Under the pieces are notes generated by a model that was given only the letters and a program-made list of their open reading frames with translations, did no database searches and was not told the DNA's origin. Both the position numbers and the translations under genes were made by a program. From Candidatus Heimdallarchaeota archaeon (GTDB lineage: Archaea > Asgardarchaeota > Heimdallarchaeia > Heimdallarchaeales > Heimdallarchaeaceae): DNA of 46,807 nucleotides. The stretch is taken from contig JABCTC010000027.1 in the NCBI GenBank assembly GCA_018238545.1, forward strand, positions 1 to 46,807, in the 5' to 3' direction. Positions 1 to 9,354 of the stretch are shown here, in pieces; within the stretch, counting starts at the first letter, position 1, and each line of letters starts with the position of its first letter.

Positions 1-5
1 TTTCT

Positions 6-998
6 GTGAACCAAGAATACGTTGCTAATAACATGCATCCCTTCTTTGCTACTATGACTAGAAAATATACTGGTCCAGTTTTTGATGCTCATACTCATCT
101 AGGTTCTGTTAAAGATGTTAAAACCATGGTTGAGTATTCTGAAAAATTCAATGTCAAAAAAATCTACGGTATTGTACGAGACTATGAAAGCAGAATTAAG
201 CTTGAAGAAGCCTTCCCTGACCTCTTCGTTTATTCGATCTTTTTGTCTATTCAAGACGCTATAAAAGGGGACATAGATATCTCTCTCAATCTACTTGACA
301 AAGCATATGAGCAAGGTTTCTCATTAGGTAAATTATGGTTCTCTCCTAGATGGGTCCGATATTTTGAAGGAGATCTGAAAGACAGATTCAGAACTAAAGA
401 TGTTCATCTTAATGACCCCAACTTAGAACCAATTTTTTCTAGATTGGAAGATTTACGTTTTACTCTATTACTACATGTTAGCGACCCAGACTTACTTTAT
501 GCACAGAATTACCAACCCGCCAGTAAATATGGAATAAAATCTGACCATCTTGAGGCTTTAAAGAATATCTTAGAACGTTATCCTAAATTAAAAATAGTTG
601 GGGCTCATATGGCTGGACAACCTGAGGATCTCCAACAACTTGACTCATGGTTAGACAAATATCCTAATTTCTTTGTCGATACAGGATCCGCAAAATGGAT
701 GGTAAGAGAGTTTGCATATAAGAAGGAGGAGGTTATTAAGTTCTTCAATAAACATTCAGATCGTATTCTTTTTGGAACAGATTTTGTTGCTGGTAGAAAA
801 GATAGAGAACCTATACCAGGTTATTACATCAACAGATTTCTTAGTTTTCAAGCTCTTCTGGAAACAAATGCAAAGGAGATTCCTTTTCCAATTCCTGATC
901 CTGAAAACGATAATAAGACAGTGATTAATGGTTTAGATTTACCCATGAATATTCTAAAAAAGATATATTGGGAAAATAGTTCAAAGTTATTTGGTTAG
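6..998 (+). CDS. Amidohydrolase family metal-dependent hydrolase (TIM barrel)
   Basis: The protein looks like an amidohydrolase_2-type TIM-barrel hydrolase or decarboxylase. Visible metal-site elements are the HxH motif in FDAHTHLG (His29, His31), a central His in LLLHVSD (about 157), a His in GAHMAG (about 201) and the late Asp in FGTDF (about 259). The family hydrolyses or decarboxylates small cyclic or carboxylated substrates in the cytoplasm; the substrate cannot be read from sequence. The start used is a GTG at the very edge of the window. The frame is open back to base 1, so a longer N-terminus upstream is possible, although an HxH motif near residue 30 is normal for the family. A 76-base gap separates it from the next gene on the same strand. 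Confidence 0.8.
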   Translation: MNQEYVANNMHPFFATMTRKYTGPVFDAHTHLGSVKDVKTMVEYSEKFNVKKIYGIVRDYESRIKLEEAFPDLFVYSIFLSIQDAIKGDIDISLNLLDKAYEQGFSLGKLWFSPRWVRYFEGDLKDRFRTKDVHLNDPNLEPIFSRLEDLRFTLLLHVSDPDLLYAQNYQPASKYGIKSDHLEALKNILERYPKLKIVGAHMAGQPEDLQQLDSWLDKYPNFFVDTGSAKWMVREFAYKKEEVIKFFNKHSDRILFGTDFVAGRKDREPIPGYYINRFLSFQALLETNAKEIPFPIPDPENDNKTVINGLDLPMNILKKIYWENSSKLFG

Positions 999-1074
999 GA
1001 TTAATTTTTAAGAGTGTTAGTTAGGAATAGATTGTTATAGTAGAGTTCATACAGTTTAAAAAAACAAATACTTA

Positions 1075-2820
1075 GTGATTTCATTGCCACAAAAATGTAT
1101 TACCATTATTAAAACAACGAATATCATTTCATTGATATTCAATTCCGTGGCTATAATATTAGGTTTAATTTACCTTCTCTTACCAGTTTATTCAGTTATT
1201 TGGAACATTTTTGGGTATATTTATGTTGTCGCTATTGCTCTAAATTTCTATCAGATTTATTTCATTGACCGACGGATACAGCTGAAGGGTAAAACTGGTA
1301 GTCGACTCTATGTTTTAGGATTCTTCTATCTTATTTTCCAAGTTTTTTCTATATTGAACATGAATCTTGGAAATATGTTTATCTCTGTAACTTACTCAAA
1401 TCTTTTTGTAGACAACATTTACTCGTATATTTTATTAGCTGATGGATTCTTCGGTGTGTTCATCATCGGTTTGATATTTAATTTTACTATTTTGCGTAAC
1501 CAGAACAAACCAGAACTATGGGTTGAGGAGTATGACATTAAGAAACGATCTTTCTTCGAAGGATCTTTGTTCAGAAAAACATTAAGAATTTTGCTCATCA
1601 TTGGTAGTATTTTGGGAATAGCAACAGGTCTTCTTAGCTCCTTCTTAATTGTAGCAGGAGTCAATTCTGGCCGAGTATTGGGTTTTGCTAGTGTATCCAT
1701 TTCTCAAGTTGGATTTTCGTGGAGTTTAGTGTTCATAACTTGCTCTGTAATTCTTATCAAACTATTTCGTAGAAAAACATATCCGCACTTATTTTATCCA
1801 ACTCTTATTCTAGGTTTGGTTGTATCAACAATTAGTTTGTTACCAATTGTATCAACACCATTTGATATTAGGAGCGCACAAAACAGTTTTGATGAAGCTT
1901 TTAATCCAGCTTTTGGTGGGGACTGGAAAGCTATAATAACTCCAGAAATTGAAGGGTATTTTCTTGAAAATCCTTATTATTTTATGCAATATTTATTAGG
2001 TGTACCTCCTAAGGAATGTATAATCATTAAAAACGTCCCATTCTTTTATGGTTCGCAAAGCGCATTTGAGGTTGATCAGAATATTAGCTTGTTCTTTGAT
2101 GTATACCTTCCACTTAATTCAGGTGAGGGACTACCTGGTGAAAACTCAACCTTGATCCGTATTCATGGAGGTGGATTGGTTATGGGAGATAAAGGAATTT
2201 CTAACATGATGCAGATGAACAAGTATTTTGCTGCTCAAGGATACATTGTTTTTGATATTCAATATGGCATTATAGATACGGGGAGTTCCGATTTCATTAC
2301 TCCTGAATATCGAAAAGGAAATTTCACTGAGGAAGATATCATAAGACATGTAGGTAATTTTACTTACTTCCTTGCTAATCATGCTGACGATTATGGAGCT
2401 AACGTTGATTCGGTTTTTATCTCAGGTGGTTCAGCAGGAGGGTTTCTAGCATCTGCTGCTGCCTTGATGACAAGTAATGGCACTTATACAAATATCTTTA
2501 GCCCTGATCTAACAATTAAGGGTTTAATACCCTATTATCCTGCTAACAGAATTTCTGATGAAGATGATCCCTTTGCAAATCCAGGTATCTTAGTAGATGA
2601 AAACAGCCCTGCTTGCTTAATATATCAAGGGGCTCAAGATGGTTTGGTTCATCCTGAAGTTTCTGTGGATTTGTATGATAGATATATTGAAAGCGGAAAT
2701 ACAAATTGTTCCCTTATCATGATACCATTTGCTGGTCATGCTTCAGATGTTTACTTCACAGGAAATTATAATCAAATTTTTCTTTATTTCATGGAACGTT
2801 TCATCTATCTTTTTCATTGA
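1075..2820 (+). CDS. Membrane-anchored alpha/beta-hydrolase (esterase/lipase-like)
   Basis: This is a two-part protein. The first 260 residues or so contain about seven hydrophobic segments. The C-terminal 250 residues form an alpha/beta-hydrolase of the hormone-sensitive-lipase/BD-FAE type. Its oxyanion motif is IHGGG (about 363-367), the nucleophile is Ser453 in GGSAGG, the acid is probably Asp522 in GAQDG, and the base is His555 in AGHAS. All three catalytic residues are present, so it is probably an active esterase or peptidase. The hydrolase domain would follow the last membrane segment; which side of the membrane it faces is not certain. The start is a GTG without a clear ribosome binding site. 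The substrate is unknown. A fusion of a polytopic membrane region to this fold is uncommon. Confidence 0.75.
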   Translation: MISLPQKCITIIKTTNIISLIFNSVAIILGLIYLLLPVYSVIWNIFGYIYVVAIALNFYQIYFIDRRIQLKGKTGSRLYVLGFFYLIFQVFSILNMNLGNMFISVTYSNLFVDNIYSYILLADGFFGVFIIGLIFNFTILRNQNKPELWVEEYDIKKRSFFEGSLFRKTLRILLIIGSILGIATGLLSSFLIVAGVNSGRVLGFASVSISQVGFSWSLVFITCSVILIKLFRRKTYPHLFYPTLILGLVVSTISLLPIVSTPFDIRSAQNSFDEAFNPAFGGDWKAIITPEIEGYFLENPYYFMQYLLGVPPKECIIIKNVPFFYGSQSAFEVDQNISLFFDVYLPLNSGEGLPGENSTLIRIHGGGLVMGDKGISNMMQMNKYFAAQGYIVFDIQYGIIDTGSSDFITPEYRKGNFTEEDIIRHVGNFTYFLANHADDYGANVDSVFISGGSAGGFLASAAALMTSNGTYTNIFSPDLTIKGLIPYYPANRISDEDDPFANPGILVDENSPACLIYQGAQDGLVHPEVSVDLYDRYIESGNTNCSLIMIPFAGHASDVYFTGNYNQIFLYFMERFIYLFH

Positions 2821-2890
2821 TTTACAGAAGGTAAACCAAGATATGTTTTTCAATTTTTTTAGGCCTTAATCACCTAATTTGACTGAATGA

Positions 2891-2898
2891 TTTATAAG
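2891..2898 (+). promoter_or_regulatory. TATA box for the ArsR-type regulator
   Basis: TTTATAAG is centred 26-27 bases before the GTG at 2921. In archaea that spacing places the transcription start on the start codon, so the mRNA is probably leaderless. This supports GTG 2921 over the later ATG at 2930. Confidence 0.55.
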
Positions 2899-2920
2899 TG
2901 ATAACGGTACTATTAATATA

Positions 2921-4330
2921 GTGTTGAAGATGAGAGATAAAAAGGATAAAGACAATATAGAATTGCAACAGAAACTATTTGATTTTCTGGAAGGTTTCTC
3001 TGTTATACTTAGTAGCTTAGGAAACAAGAAGCGATTGTATATTATGTCACTGCTTCTAGATGGTCCCAAATTACTTACTTCTATTGAAAAAGAATTGAAA
3101 TTAGGTAAAACAGCTGTTGCTCACCATATCAATCTTTTATTGAGCTCTAAATTGATCGAAAGAGTAACTCGGGGAGAGTATAAAATATCAGCTGATGGTT
3201 TAGAATTCCTTCGAGAAAACTTCAACATTTATACAGCCTCATCTTTCAAATCAAAAGAGGAAGCTGAACAACGTCAAAAACGGTATATTAAGGCATATAA
3301 ACTAAGAACTGAGCACAATGGAGTCGCTAAGAAAATCTTAAAAGAAGCTAAGTTTCAAAAACATCATTTAACATTTGTTGGTGCGATGGCAGGCGCTTTC
3401 AGTTCTTTAGGGAAGAAAGTAACAGCTGATGAGATCGCAGGGTTTACAGGATATGGGTTCTTGTTGAATGTGCCAAAACAAGGATTGTGGTCTTCAAGTC
3501 CAACGTCACATAATGGATTTGATATGATTATAAGATCTATCTCAAAGTTTGGATGGAAGATAAAGAAATATCATGAGCCTGAATCCTTACCTTCTGATTT
3601 TTCACACTCAAAGCCATTATCTATGAGAGACGAGGTTAGAGCTAATAACATATTTGAAATGATCAAGAAAGAGATCGATAAGGATAAACCCGTCGTGTTA
3701 TGGGGTATTCATGTTCCCGAGTATGGTATTGTAAATGGATACAATAATGATAATTACATTGTGAGCTCAATTCATACACTTGATGAGAGGTTCAAAAATC
3801 AAATACCTTACAATAAATTGGACGCTGAGGGCTCTGTTATAGCATACATGTTTGACCGTAAAGTTACCACTAAAATCGAAAGTGAGGACCACAAAAAATC
3901 AATTAAGCGTGCTATAAAGTTTGCTGAAAGTAAGAAACTTGCTTTCGAAATCTTTGTTTCTGGAGTTGATGCTTATGATGTTTGGATTAAGCATATTGAA
4001 GAAGGTTTTACAGAAGATACAAAGTACTTTGGAAACCAATACATGATCAATTCTTATCTCGATGCACGGAAAAGTGTTGTAGAGTATTTAGGTAAACTCA
4101 TCAAACTTTACAGGGGAACTCCACAAATCAATGAGCTGTATCAAACGTTCTATGAATACCAAAAAGTTGTAAAGATATACAAGGAATTATCAAAATTATT
4201 TCCAAGGAGAGGGTTTGATTCCATAACTGAAGACAAATGTAAGAGAGCAGTAATCCTTCTGAGACTTCTGAAGAAGCATGAGTTAGAAGCAATTGCTTGC
4301 ATGAAAAAGGCAGTAGAAATTTGGGAATAA
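2921..4330 (+). CDS. ArsR-type winged-helix protein fused to a papain-like/BtrH-like domain
   Basis: Residues 25-95 form an ArsR-type winged helix-turn-helix (begins LSSLGNKKRLYIMSLL, recognition region TAVAHHINLLLSSKLIER). The next 200 residues resemble the butirosin-BtrH N-terminal/C39-like papain fold: GAMAGAFSSLGKK, a segment ending PTSHNGFDMI, then PVVLWGIHVPEYGIVNGYNN. The last 150 residues are helical, as in BtrH-type proteins. No cysteine sits near where a papain nucleophile is expected, so the domain may bind a ligand rather than act as an enzyme. The likely role is a transcriptional regulator sensing a small molecule or peptide. It converges with the ABC exporter gene, whose end lies 29 bases away. 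The fold call for the middle region is from motif memory and is tentative; the winged helix is clear. Confidence 0.65.
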   Translation: MLKMRDKKDKDNIELQQKLFDFLEGFSVILSSLGNKKRLYIMSLLLDGPKLLTSIEKELKLGKTAVAHHINLLLSSKLIERVTRGEYKISADGLEFLRENFNIYTASSFKSKEEAEQRQKRYIKAYKLRTEHNGVAKKILKEAKFQKHHLTFVGAMAGAFSSLGKKVTADEIAGFTGYGFLLNVPKQGLWSSSPTSHNGFDMIIRSISKFGWKIKKYHEPESLPSDFSHSKPLSMRDEVRANNIFEMIKKEIDKDKPVVLWGIHVPEYGIVNGYNNDNYIVSSIHTLDERFKNQIPYNKLDAEGSVIAYMFDRKVTTKIESEDHKKSIKRAIKFAESKKLAFEIFVSGVDAYDVWIKHIEEGFTEDTKYFGNQYMINSYLDARKSVVEYLGKLIKLYRGTPQINELYQTFYEYQKVVKIYKELSKLFPRRGFDSITEDKCKRAVILLRLLKKHELEAIACMKKAVEIWE

Positions 4331-4359
4331 GATTTGGGAAAATAATCAGAATCAAAGTT

Positions 4360-6243
4360 TTAATTTGTACTTTTATGGTTATCTCCATAATCTAAAGATT
4401 GGTGTCTGAAGTATAAATCATATAATTGCCAATACTTTCCACGTTTAGCCATTAATTCATTATGTGTTCCTTCTTCTTGAATGAGGGCATCATCGATTAC
4501 AATAATCCTATCTGAATTTTCAACTGTTGTTAACCTATGGGCAATTATTATTGCAGTTCTATCCTTTAACAGAATCTTCAATGCTTCTTGGATTAATGAT
4601 TCTGTGTAAGCATCAATTGCACTAGTAGCTTCGTCCAGAATTAGAATCTTAGGATCTGATAGAAGGGCTCTTGCAAATGCAACTAGTTGTTTCTGTCCAG
4701 CGGATAATTTTGTTCCTTTTTCCCCAACTTCCGTATCTAAACCATCAGGTAGACTTTGGATGAATTCCCACGCATAAACTGATTCAGCAGCTTTAGTAAC
4801 TTCTTCGCGTGTTGCATCAAGTTTTCCATATCGAATATTTTCTTCAATTGTACCAGAGAAGAGTATGTTATCTTGTAAAACAATACCAATTTGGTTTCTA
4901 TACTCTTCTAATTTGTAATTTCTGATATCTACTCCGTCAACCAAGATTTCTCCTTCTTTAACATCGTAAAATCGGGAGATCAAGGATATTAAGGTGGACT
5001 TACCTGCACCAGTCTTACCAACGATTGCACATGTTTGTCCTGAAGGGATATGCAAAGTGAATTGTTTGTAGAGTGGTTCCTTTGGCAGATAGAAAAACGT
5101 CATGTCTTTGAATGTTATATCCCCTTTAACTTCTTTAATGCTAATTGGATCCTCAACTTCAACAACATCTGGATTGCTATCCATTAGACTGAAGATTCTT
5201 TCAACAGCTGCCAATCCCGCCTCAAACTGATTAAAGAACTGAGTTATTTGCATTAGAGGAAAGAAAAATCTATTGAGCATCAATATGAAAAATATCAATG
5301 TTGAAATCTCGATTCTCTCTGTTACTATTGTCCAATTTCCTCCATAATATAGTATGAGAAAAGTACCTATTCCGAAAATCATCTCAACGAAAGGAAAGTA
5401 TATACTTATTCCAATCGCTCTGAAAAATGCAGCACGATAATTATTTTGGTTAATTTCCTTAAACCTTGTAAATCCTTCTGCTTCTTGATTAAATGATTTA
5501 GTTATCTCTATCCCAGATATTGATTCTGATACGTTAGCATTCAATATAGCAATAGTTTTTCGCCATTTTTTCGATGTTCGTTTTGCAAGAATTCTAGCTC
5601 CCATTGCAATACCAAATAAAAATGGCAAAGTCGATAAAGCAATCAAGGCAAGCAAAACATCTGTGACTAAGAGAATTACCATTATTGTTAGCATTACAAA
5701 ACTATTGATAAGAAATGATGTGGTTAGATTGACCATATTTCCAATTGTATCTGTGTCTGAGGTAACTCTACTTACTAACTTTCCACTCTTGTTTTCATCA
5801 TAGAAAGTCATATCTTGAATTAATAATTTTTCATAACAATCCTTTCTTACATCTCTTAAAAGATTCCCACCTAGAGTGGCTAGAAGATACATTGCTCGAT
5901 ACTGACCAAGCCAATTTATTGCATAAAGAATAGCTACACCAACTGCTAGAATGTAAACCATATAACCTATATCACCAGGAGTAAAACCTTGTGCGACTAA
6001 ATCAAGATATTCAGAAACATCCATAACTCTATAGATAATTCCTTGTTCAAGATAATCTATTACGAATTTTATTAGATAGGGAATACCTATGCTAGAACCT
6101 GTTGTTACTACCATCCAGCCTAAAACCTTTAAGAATGTAGGTAGATCGTGTTTCCCCATATAGGCAAAGAGTCGTTTAAAGAGGTAGAAGTCACCATACT
6201 TACGATCATATTTTTCGTCAGGGATATTGTCAATGAAACCCAT
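4360..6243 (-). CDS. ABC exporter half-transporter, catalytically complete NBD subunit
   Basis: This is a type IV (MsbA/LmrA-like) ABC exporter half: about six transmembrane helices in residues 35-330, then a nucleotide-binding domain. The domain shows Walker A GKTGAGKST, Q-loop GIVLQDN, signature LSAGQKQ, Walker B ILILDEATSAID and H-loop IIAHRL. The signature deviates from LSGGQ while the Walker B glutamate is intact. The partner gene has the opposite pattern, as in asymmetric heterodimeric exporters of the TM287/288 or BmrC/BmrD type. Its ATG directly abuts the partner's TAG stop, and a strong AGGAGGA ribosome binding site lies inside the partner's last codons, so the two are translationally coupled. 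Substrate unknown; lipids or drugs are usual for the family. Confidence 0.9.
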   Translation of the reverse strand: MGFIDNIPDEKYDRKYGDFYLFKRLFAYMGKHDLPTFLKVLGWMVVTTGSSIGIPYLIKFVIDYLEQGIIYRVMDVSEYLDLVAQGFTPGDIGYMVYILAVGVAILYAINWLGQYRAMYLLATLGGNLLRDVRKDCYEKLLIQDMTFYDENKSGKLVSRVTSDTDTIGNMVNLTTSFLINSFVMLTIMVILLVTDVLLALIALSTLPFLFGIAMGARILAKRTSKKWRKTIAILNANVSESISGIEITKSFNQEAEGFTRFKEINQNNYRAAFFRAIGISIYFPFVEMIFGIGTFLILYYGGNWTIVTERIEISTLIFFILMLNRFFFPLMQITQFFNQFEAGLAAVERIFSLMDSNPDVVEVEDPISIKEVKGDITFKDMTFFYLPKEPLYKQFTLHIPSGQTCAIVGKTGAGKSTLISLISRFYDVKEGEILVDGVDIRNYKLEEYRNQIGIVLQDNILFSGTIEENIRYGKLDATREEVTKAAESVYAWEFIQSLPDGLDTEVGEKGTKLSAGQKQLVAFARALLSDPKILILDEATSAIDAYTESLIQEALKILLKDRTAIIIAHRLTTVENSDRIIVIDDALIQEEGTHNELMAKRGKYWQLYDLYFRHQSLDYGDNHKSTN

Positions 6244-8088
6244 CTAGTCATTCCTCCTACTCTTATCAGGTTTAACGAACTTGTCACGTATTTCTGAGAA
6301 TCTAGCAAAAACTCGCCAATAATCTACTGATGTCTTTAAGAGCTCATCGTGCTTACCCTTTGCAACAATCTTTCCTTGCTTCATCACAATTATAAGATCA
6401 GAAAGGCGTATTGTACTTAACCGATGAGTGATAATAAAACTAGTTCTGTCCTGAAGAACCTGATTAATCGCTTTTTGAATAAGGTCTTCAGTTTCACTAT
6501 CAACACTTGAAGTAGCGTCATCAAAAACTAAGATTTGAGGATCAGAGAGTATCATTCTGGCTATTGCTAAACGCTGTTTTTGACCACCAGAGAGTGTCAT
6601 TCCTCTTTCTCCTACTACAGTTCCATATTTCTTATCAAAACCTTCGATAAATTCATGAGCTTGAGCTAATTTAGCAGCCTGAATTATGTCCTCTTCAGTC
6701 GAATCAGGTTTACCATAAGCTATATTTTGCTTAACTGTTCCTGAGAATAGTATAACATCCTGTTCAATCACTCCAACATTGCTCCTGATTGTGTCAAAAG
6801 ACAGATTTCGAATATCTTGATTATCTAAAAGGATAGATCCAGATTCAACATCATATAATCGCGTAAGCAATTTCATCATCGTTGTTTTCCCACAACCAGC
6901 TGGGCCAACTATAGCTGTTCGACTTCCTGAAGGAATCTTAAATGTAACATCATTAACTACTTTTGTTTTTCCATCATAAGAAAAAGTTACATTTCTAAAT
7001 TCAATATCTCCTTTAGCTTTTTCAATAACAATCGGATTTTCTGATCTGGGGATTATTGTTTGTTTAGTGAGGATTTCAGTAATTCTTTTAGCACCTGCGA
7101 AACCCATCTGTGTTAAAACAAGACTCCAAGAGAGAACCCAAATAGGGAAAAAAAGATTTCCCATAAGCATCACATAAGAGTATAATCTACCTATGTCAAA
7201 GATTCCAACTTGTATCAAAATTACACCATAAACAACGGCCATACCTACACTAATTCCAACTAACAGAACAGGATAGAATTTAGATCTTAACTGACCTCTT
7301 TTAATTATCTGATCGGATAAAGTATTATTCTTATCTCTAAACTCAACCCTTTCATGTTGATTTCTAGCGAATATCTTAACTACGCTAATACCTAGCAATT
7401 TTTCTTGTAAATATGAGGATAAACCCGAATAGGATTCCTGGATCTCCATGGAAATAGGACCAATAGATTTGAAATATCTTCGAGCTAAGAAGAAGATTGG
7501 AACGGATATTGTTAAAGGTAGTAACCACAAGATGGGTATACCATTCCAAAGAGGGTCAATAAACAACATTCCACCCATTGCGAATGCTACTCCTACAAAT
7601 GCTGAAAACAGAAGGTGTATGCAAGGATTTACCAAATAATTTACCATTCTTGTATCAAATGTAGCTCGTGCCATCACATCGCCAGCCTTCACTTCATCGT
7701 GGAATGTCATACTCTTTGATAGCATTGACGCATAATATTCATCTCTAATATCTCTCTCCAATTTTTGAGATGTAACTTCAATTACAACACTGGATCCAAA
7801 ATCAACAAATCCCCTCAAAACTGTTAATCCTAGAATTATTAACGCGTAATTTTTTACTCCTACCCAGTTCTTTGTATAAATTGCATCAATTAAGTATCTT
7901 CCCGTGATTATTGGATTTATTGTAGTAATTGCAATCGATATAATTGCAAATAACATAAATAATGCAAGAAGTTTTTTGTAAGCAAAAATATGACTAAGAA
8001 TCCATTTGATGTGAGTTTTCTTATTATATTTGACCATAATAGGATCAAAAAATTCCCCTGTTTCTAGATGGGTAGTTTGTGATGCCAA
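6244..8088 (-). CDS. ABC exporter half-transporter, degenerate-site subunit
   Basis: This is the second half of the heterodimeric exporter: an N-terminal elbow, about six transmembrane helices, then an NBD with Walker A GPAGCGKTT, signature LSGGQKQ, Walker B ILVFDDATSSVD and H-loop FIITHRL. The catalytic Glu after Walker B is replaced by Asp, which marks the degenerate ATP site. That site would pair with the altered LSAGQ signature of the other subunit. I chose the TTG at 8088 because AGAGGTGA lies at the right distance upstream and the resulting N-terminus (LASQTTHLETG) is soluble as expected. The frame stays open to a codon at 8214, which would overlap the upstream gene and add a hydrophobic stretch unusual for the family. 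Confidence 0.88.
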   Translation of the reverse strand: MASQTTHLETGEFFDPIMVKYNKKTHIKWILSHIFAYKKLLALFMLFAIISIAITTINPIITGRYLIDAIYTKNWVGVKNYALIILGLTVLRGFVDFGSSVVIEVTSQKLERDIRDEYYASMLSKSMTFHDEVKAGDVMARATFDTRMVNYLVNPCIHLLFSAFVGVAFAMGGMLFIDPLWNGIPILWLLPLTISVPIFFLARRYFKSIGPISMEIQESYSGLSSYLQEKLLGISVVKIFARNQHERVEFRDKNNTLSDQIIKRGQLRSKFYPVLLVGISVGMAVVYGVILIQVGIFDIGRLYSYVMLMGNLFFPIWVLSWSLVLTQMGFAGAKRITEILTKQTIIPRSENPIVIEKAKGDIEFRNVTFSYDGKTKVVNDVTFKIPSGSRTAIVGPAGCGKTTMMKLLTRLYDVESGSILLDNQDIRNLSFDTIRSNVGVIEQDVILFSGTVKQNIAYGKPDSTEEDIIQAAKLAQAHEFIEGFDKKYGTVVGERGMTLSGGQKQRLAIARMILSDPQILVFDDATSSVDSETEDLIQKAINQVLQDRTSFIITHRLSTIRLSDLIIVMKQGKIVAKGKHDELLKTSVDYWRVFARFSEIRDKFVKPDKSRRND

Positions 8089-8203
8089 TGATTCACCTCT
8101 TTCAGAATTTATGATTCTTTTGAATATATAAACCAAAAACAAAGCAATATTGTTTTGGTTTTCTTTCATATTTTCCTTAATAAAAGTGATTATTAAGCGA
8201 ATC

Positions 8204-9220
8204 TTAAAAAACAATCCAAATTTCTACAATCCTTCCTATCATCTGTATGTCGTTCAATGCATTTCCAACCAAACGCAAAGGTGCTTCATTGAGAGGTAAG
8301 AATAATGAATTCCTCTTAACTGCTAAAAGGATATCATCATTATGTGAAACAACACTGCTATTGAGCGTTACTATTTCTTCATCTGAATTTTTCAAGAGGA
8401 TATCATAACCATTTAGTGCTAAAGATTCATTAAATGTATATGAAGTACTATCTTCCAGTTCTCCATCTATAATAGAGATAATTGTCCATAGTGGGATTCC
8501 TGCATATGTATTAATTCTGTCTCCGTCTTGCATCTCATAGAATGCTATGGTATGTGCGTCCCCACTTGCCATTTTTGATTCAAAAAAAGGTCGATCAACA
8601 CTGTCATTTGTTATACCATAAAGATATACTATCCATGATTCAGTTACCGATTTGATTTCTATTTCTTGTACTTTCTTAGCCCAAAGATTTCCATCTGATA
8701 AATATCCTTCATCAGACAGATAGACTATTCTTAAAGGACCATCAGCTGTAGCAAGAGCATTCCCGTCTTGCTCGTATGCTAAAATCATCTCAAATTCATT
8801 AATCCCTAAATTGGCTCCAGTTTCATTATCATAAGCTGTAACTTGACCAGCAATCATAGAATAGGAATAGGATACTATATATCCATCAGTTGCTCTTATT
8901 GTTAAATCAGAAGAAGGTAACATTCCTCCAATATCATCCAGCAGAGAGATAATTGGTACACCTTTGTAAGTTGAAGGTCCAACGATTATCCCTGTTGTCT
9001 TCTTATATCCTCCCAGACCTGAAACACTGGGGAGGGTTTGTAAATCCGACATTGTATAATTTTTATTTGTATTTTCACTTACTAATGACAAAATTACCAT
9101 GTCAGTATCAGAGCCATTATTATTTTCATAGAAAAAGCCGAAATATATCCCTATTCCAGTACCAGTTACAACTAGTAAGGATATCAAACTGAAAATAATG
9201 ATTTTATTCTTTGCAACCAT
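8204..9220 (-). CDS. Secreted or anchored sulfite-oxidase-fold-like protein without Mo-binding Cys
   Basis: An N-terminal hydrophobic segment (residues 7-27) serves as signal or membrane anchor and is followed by an extracytoplasmic region. Residues 45-195 resemble the oxidoreductase molybdopterin-binding (SUOX) fold: the run TYKGVPIISLLDDIGG, then RATDGYIVSYS, LAYEQDG and GPLRIVYLSDEG. Residues 195-338 look like a second, more divergent copy (YAGIPLWTIISIIDG, then NGYDILLKNSDEEIV and EAPLRLVGN). The protein has no cysteine at all, so the Mo-ligating Cys of true sulfite oxidases is missing; a catalytic molybdoenzyme role is unlikely and a binding role more plausible. It lies 115 bases upstream of the ABC exporter pair on the same strand, so it may act with the exporter. 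Confidence 0.6.
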   Translation of the reverse strand: MVAKNKIIIFSLISLLVVTGTGIGIYFGFFYENNNGSDTDMVILSLVSENTNKNYTMSDLQTLPSVSGLGGYKKTTGIIVGPSTYKGVPIISLLDDIGGMLPSSDLTIRATDGYIVSYSYSMIAGQVTAYDNETGANLGINEFEMILAYEQDGNALATADGPLRIVYLSDEGYLSDGNLWAKKVQEIEIKSVTESWIVYLYGITNDSVDRPFFESKMASGDAHTIAFYEMQDGDRINTYAGIPLWTIISIIDGELEDSTSYTFNESLALNGYDILLKNSDEEIVTLNSSVVSHNDDILLAVKRNSLFLPLNEAPLRLVGNALNDIQMIGRIVEIWIVF

Positions 9221-9240
9221 TAAATTAAGTTATATTAAGA

Positions 9241-9250
9241 TAAATATAAA
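9241..9250 (-). promoter_or_regulatory. TATA box for the sulfite-oxidase-fold-like gene
   Basis: The minus strand reads TTTATATTTA, centred about 26 bases upstream of the ATG at 9220, which predicts a leaderless mRNA. It shares a short divergent intergenic region with the ABC importer operon. Confidence 0.6.
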
Positions 9251-9354
9251 TCTGTTTGAATGGCAATATCATCTATCTTTAGGCAAAATTTTAAGTAAGC
9301 TATTTCTGGAAGAGAAATAGGAAAATCTTATACATTGAGTAGTGTGTCTTTCAT

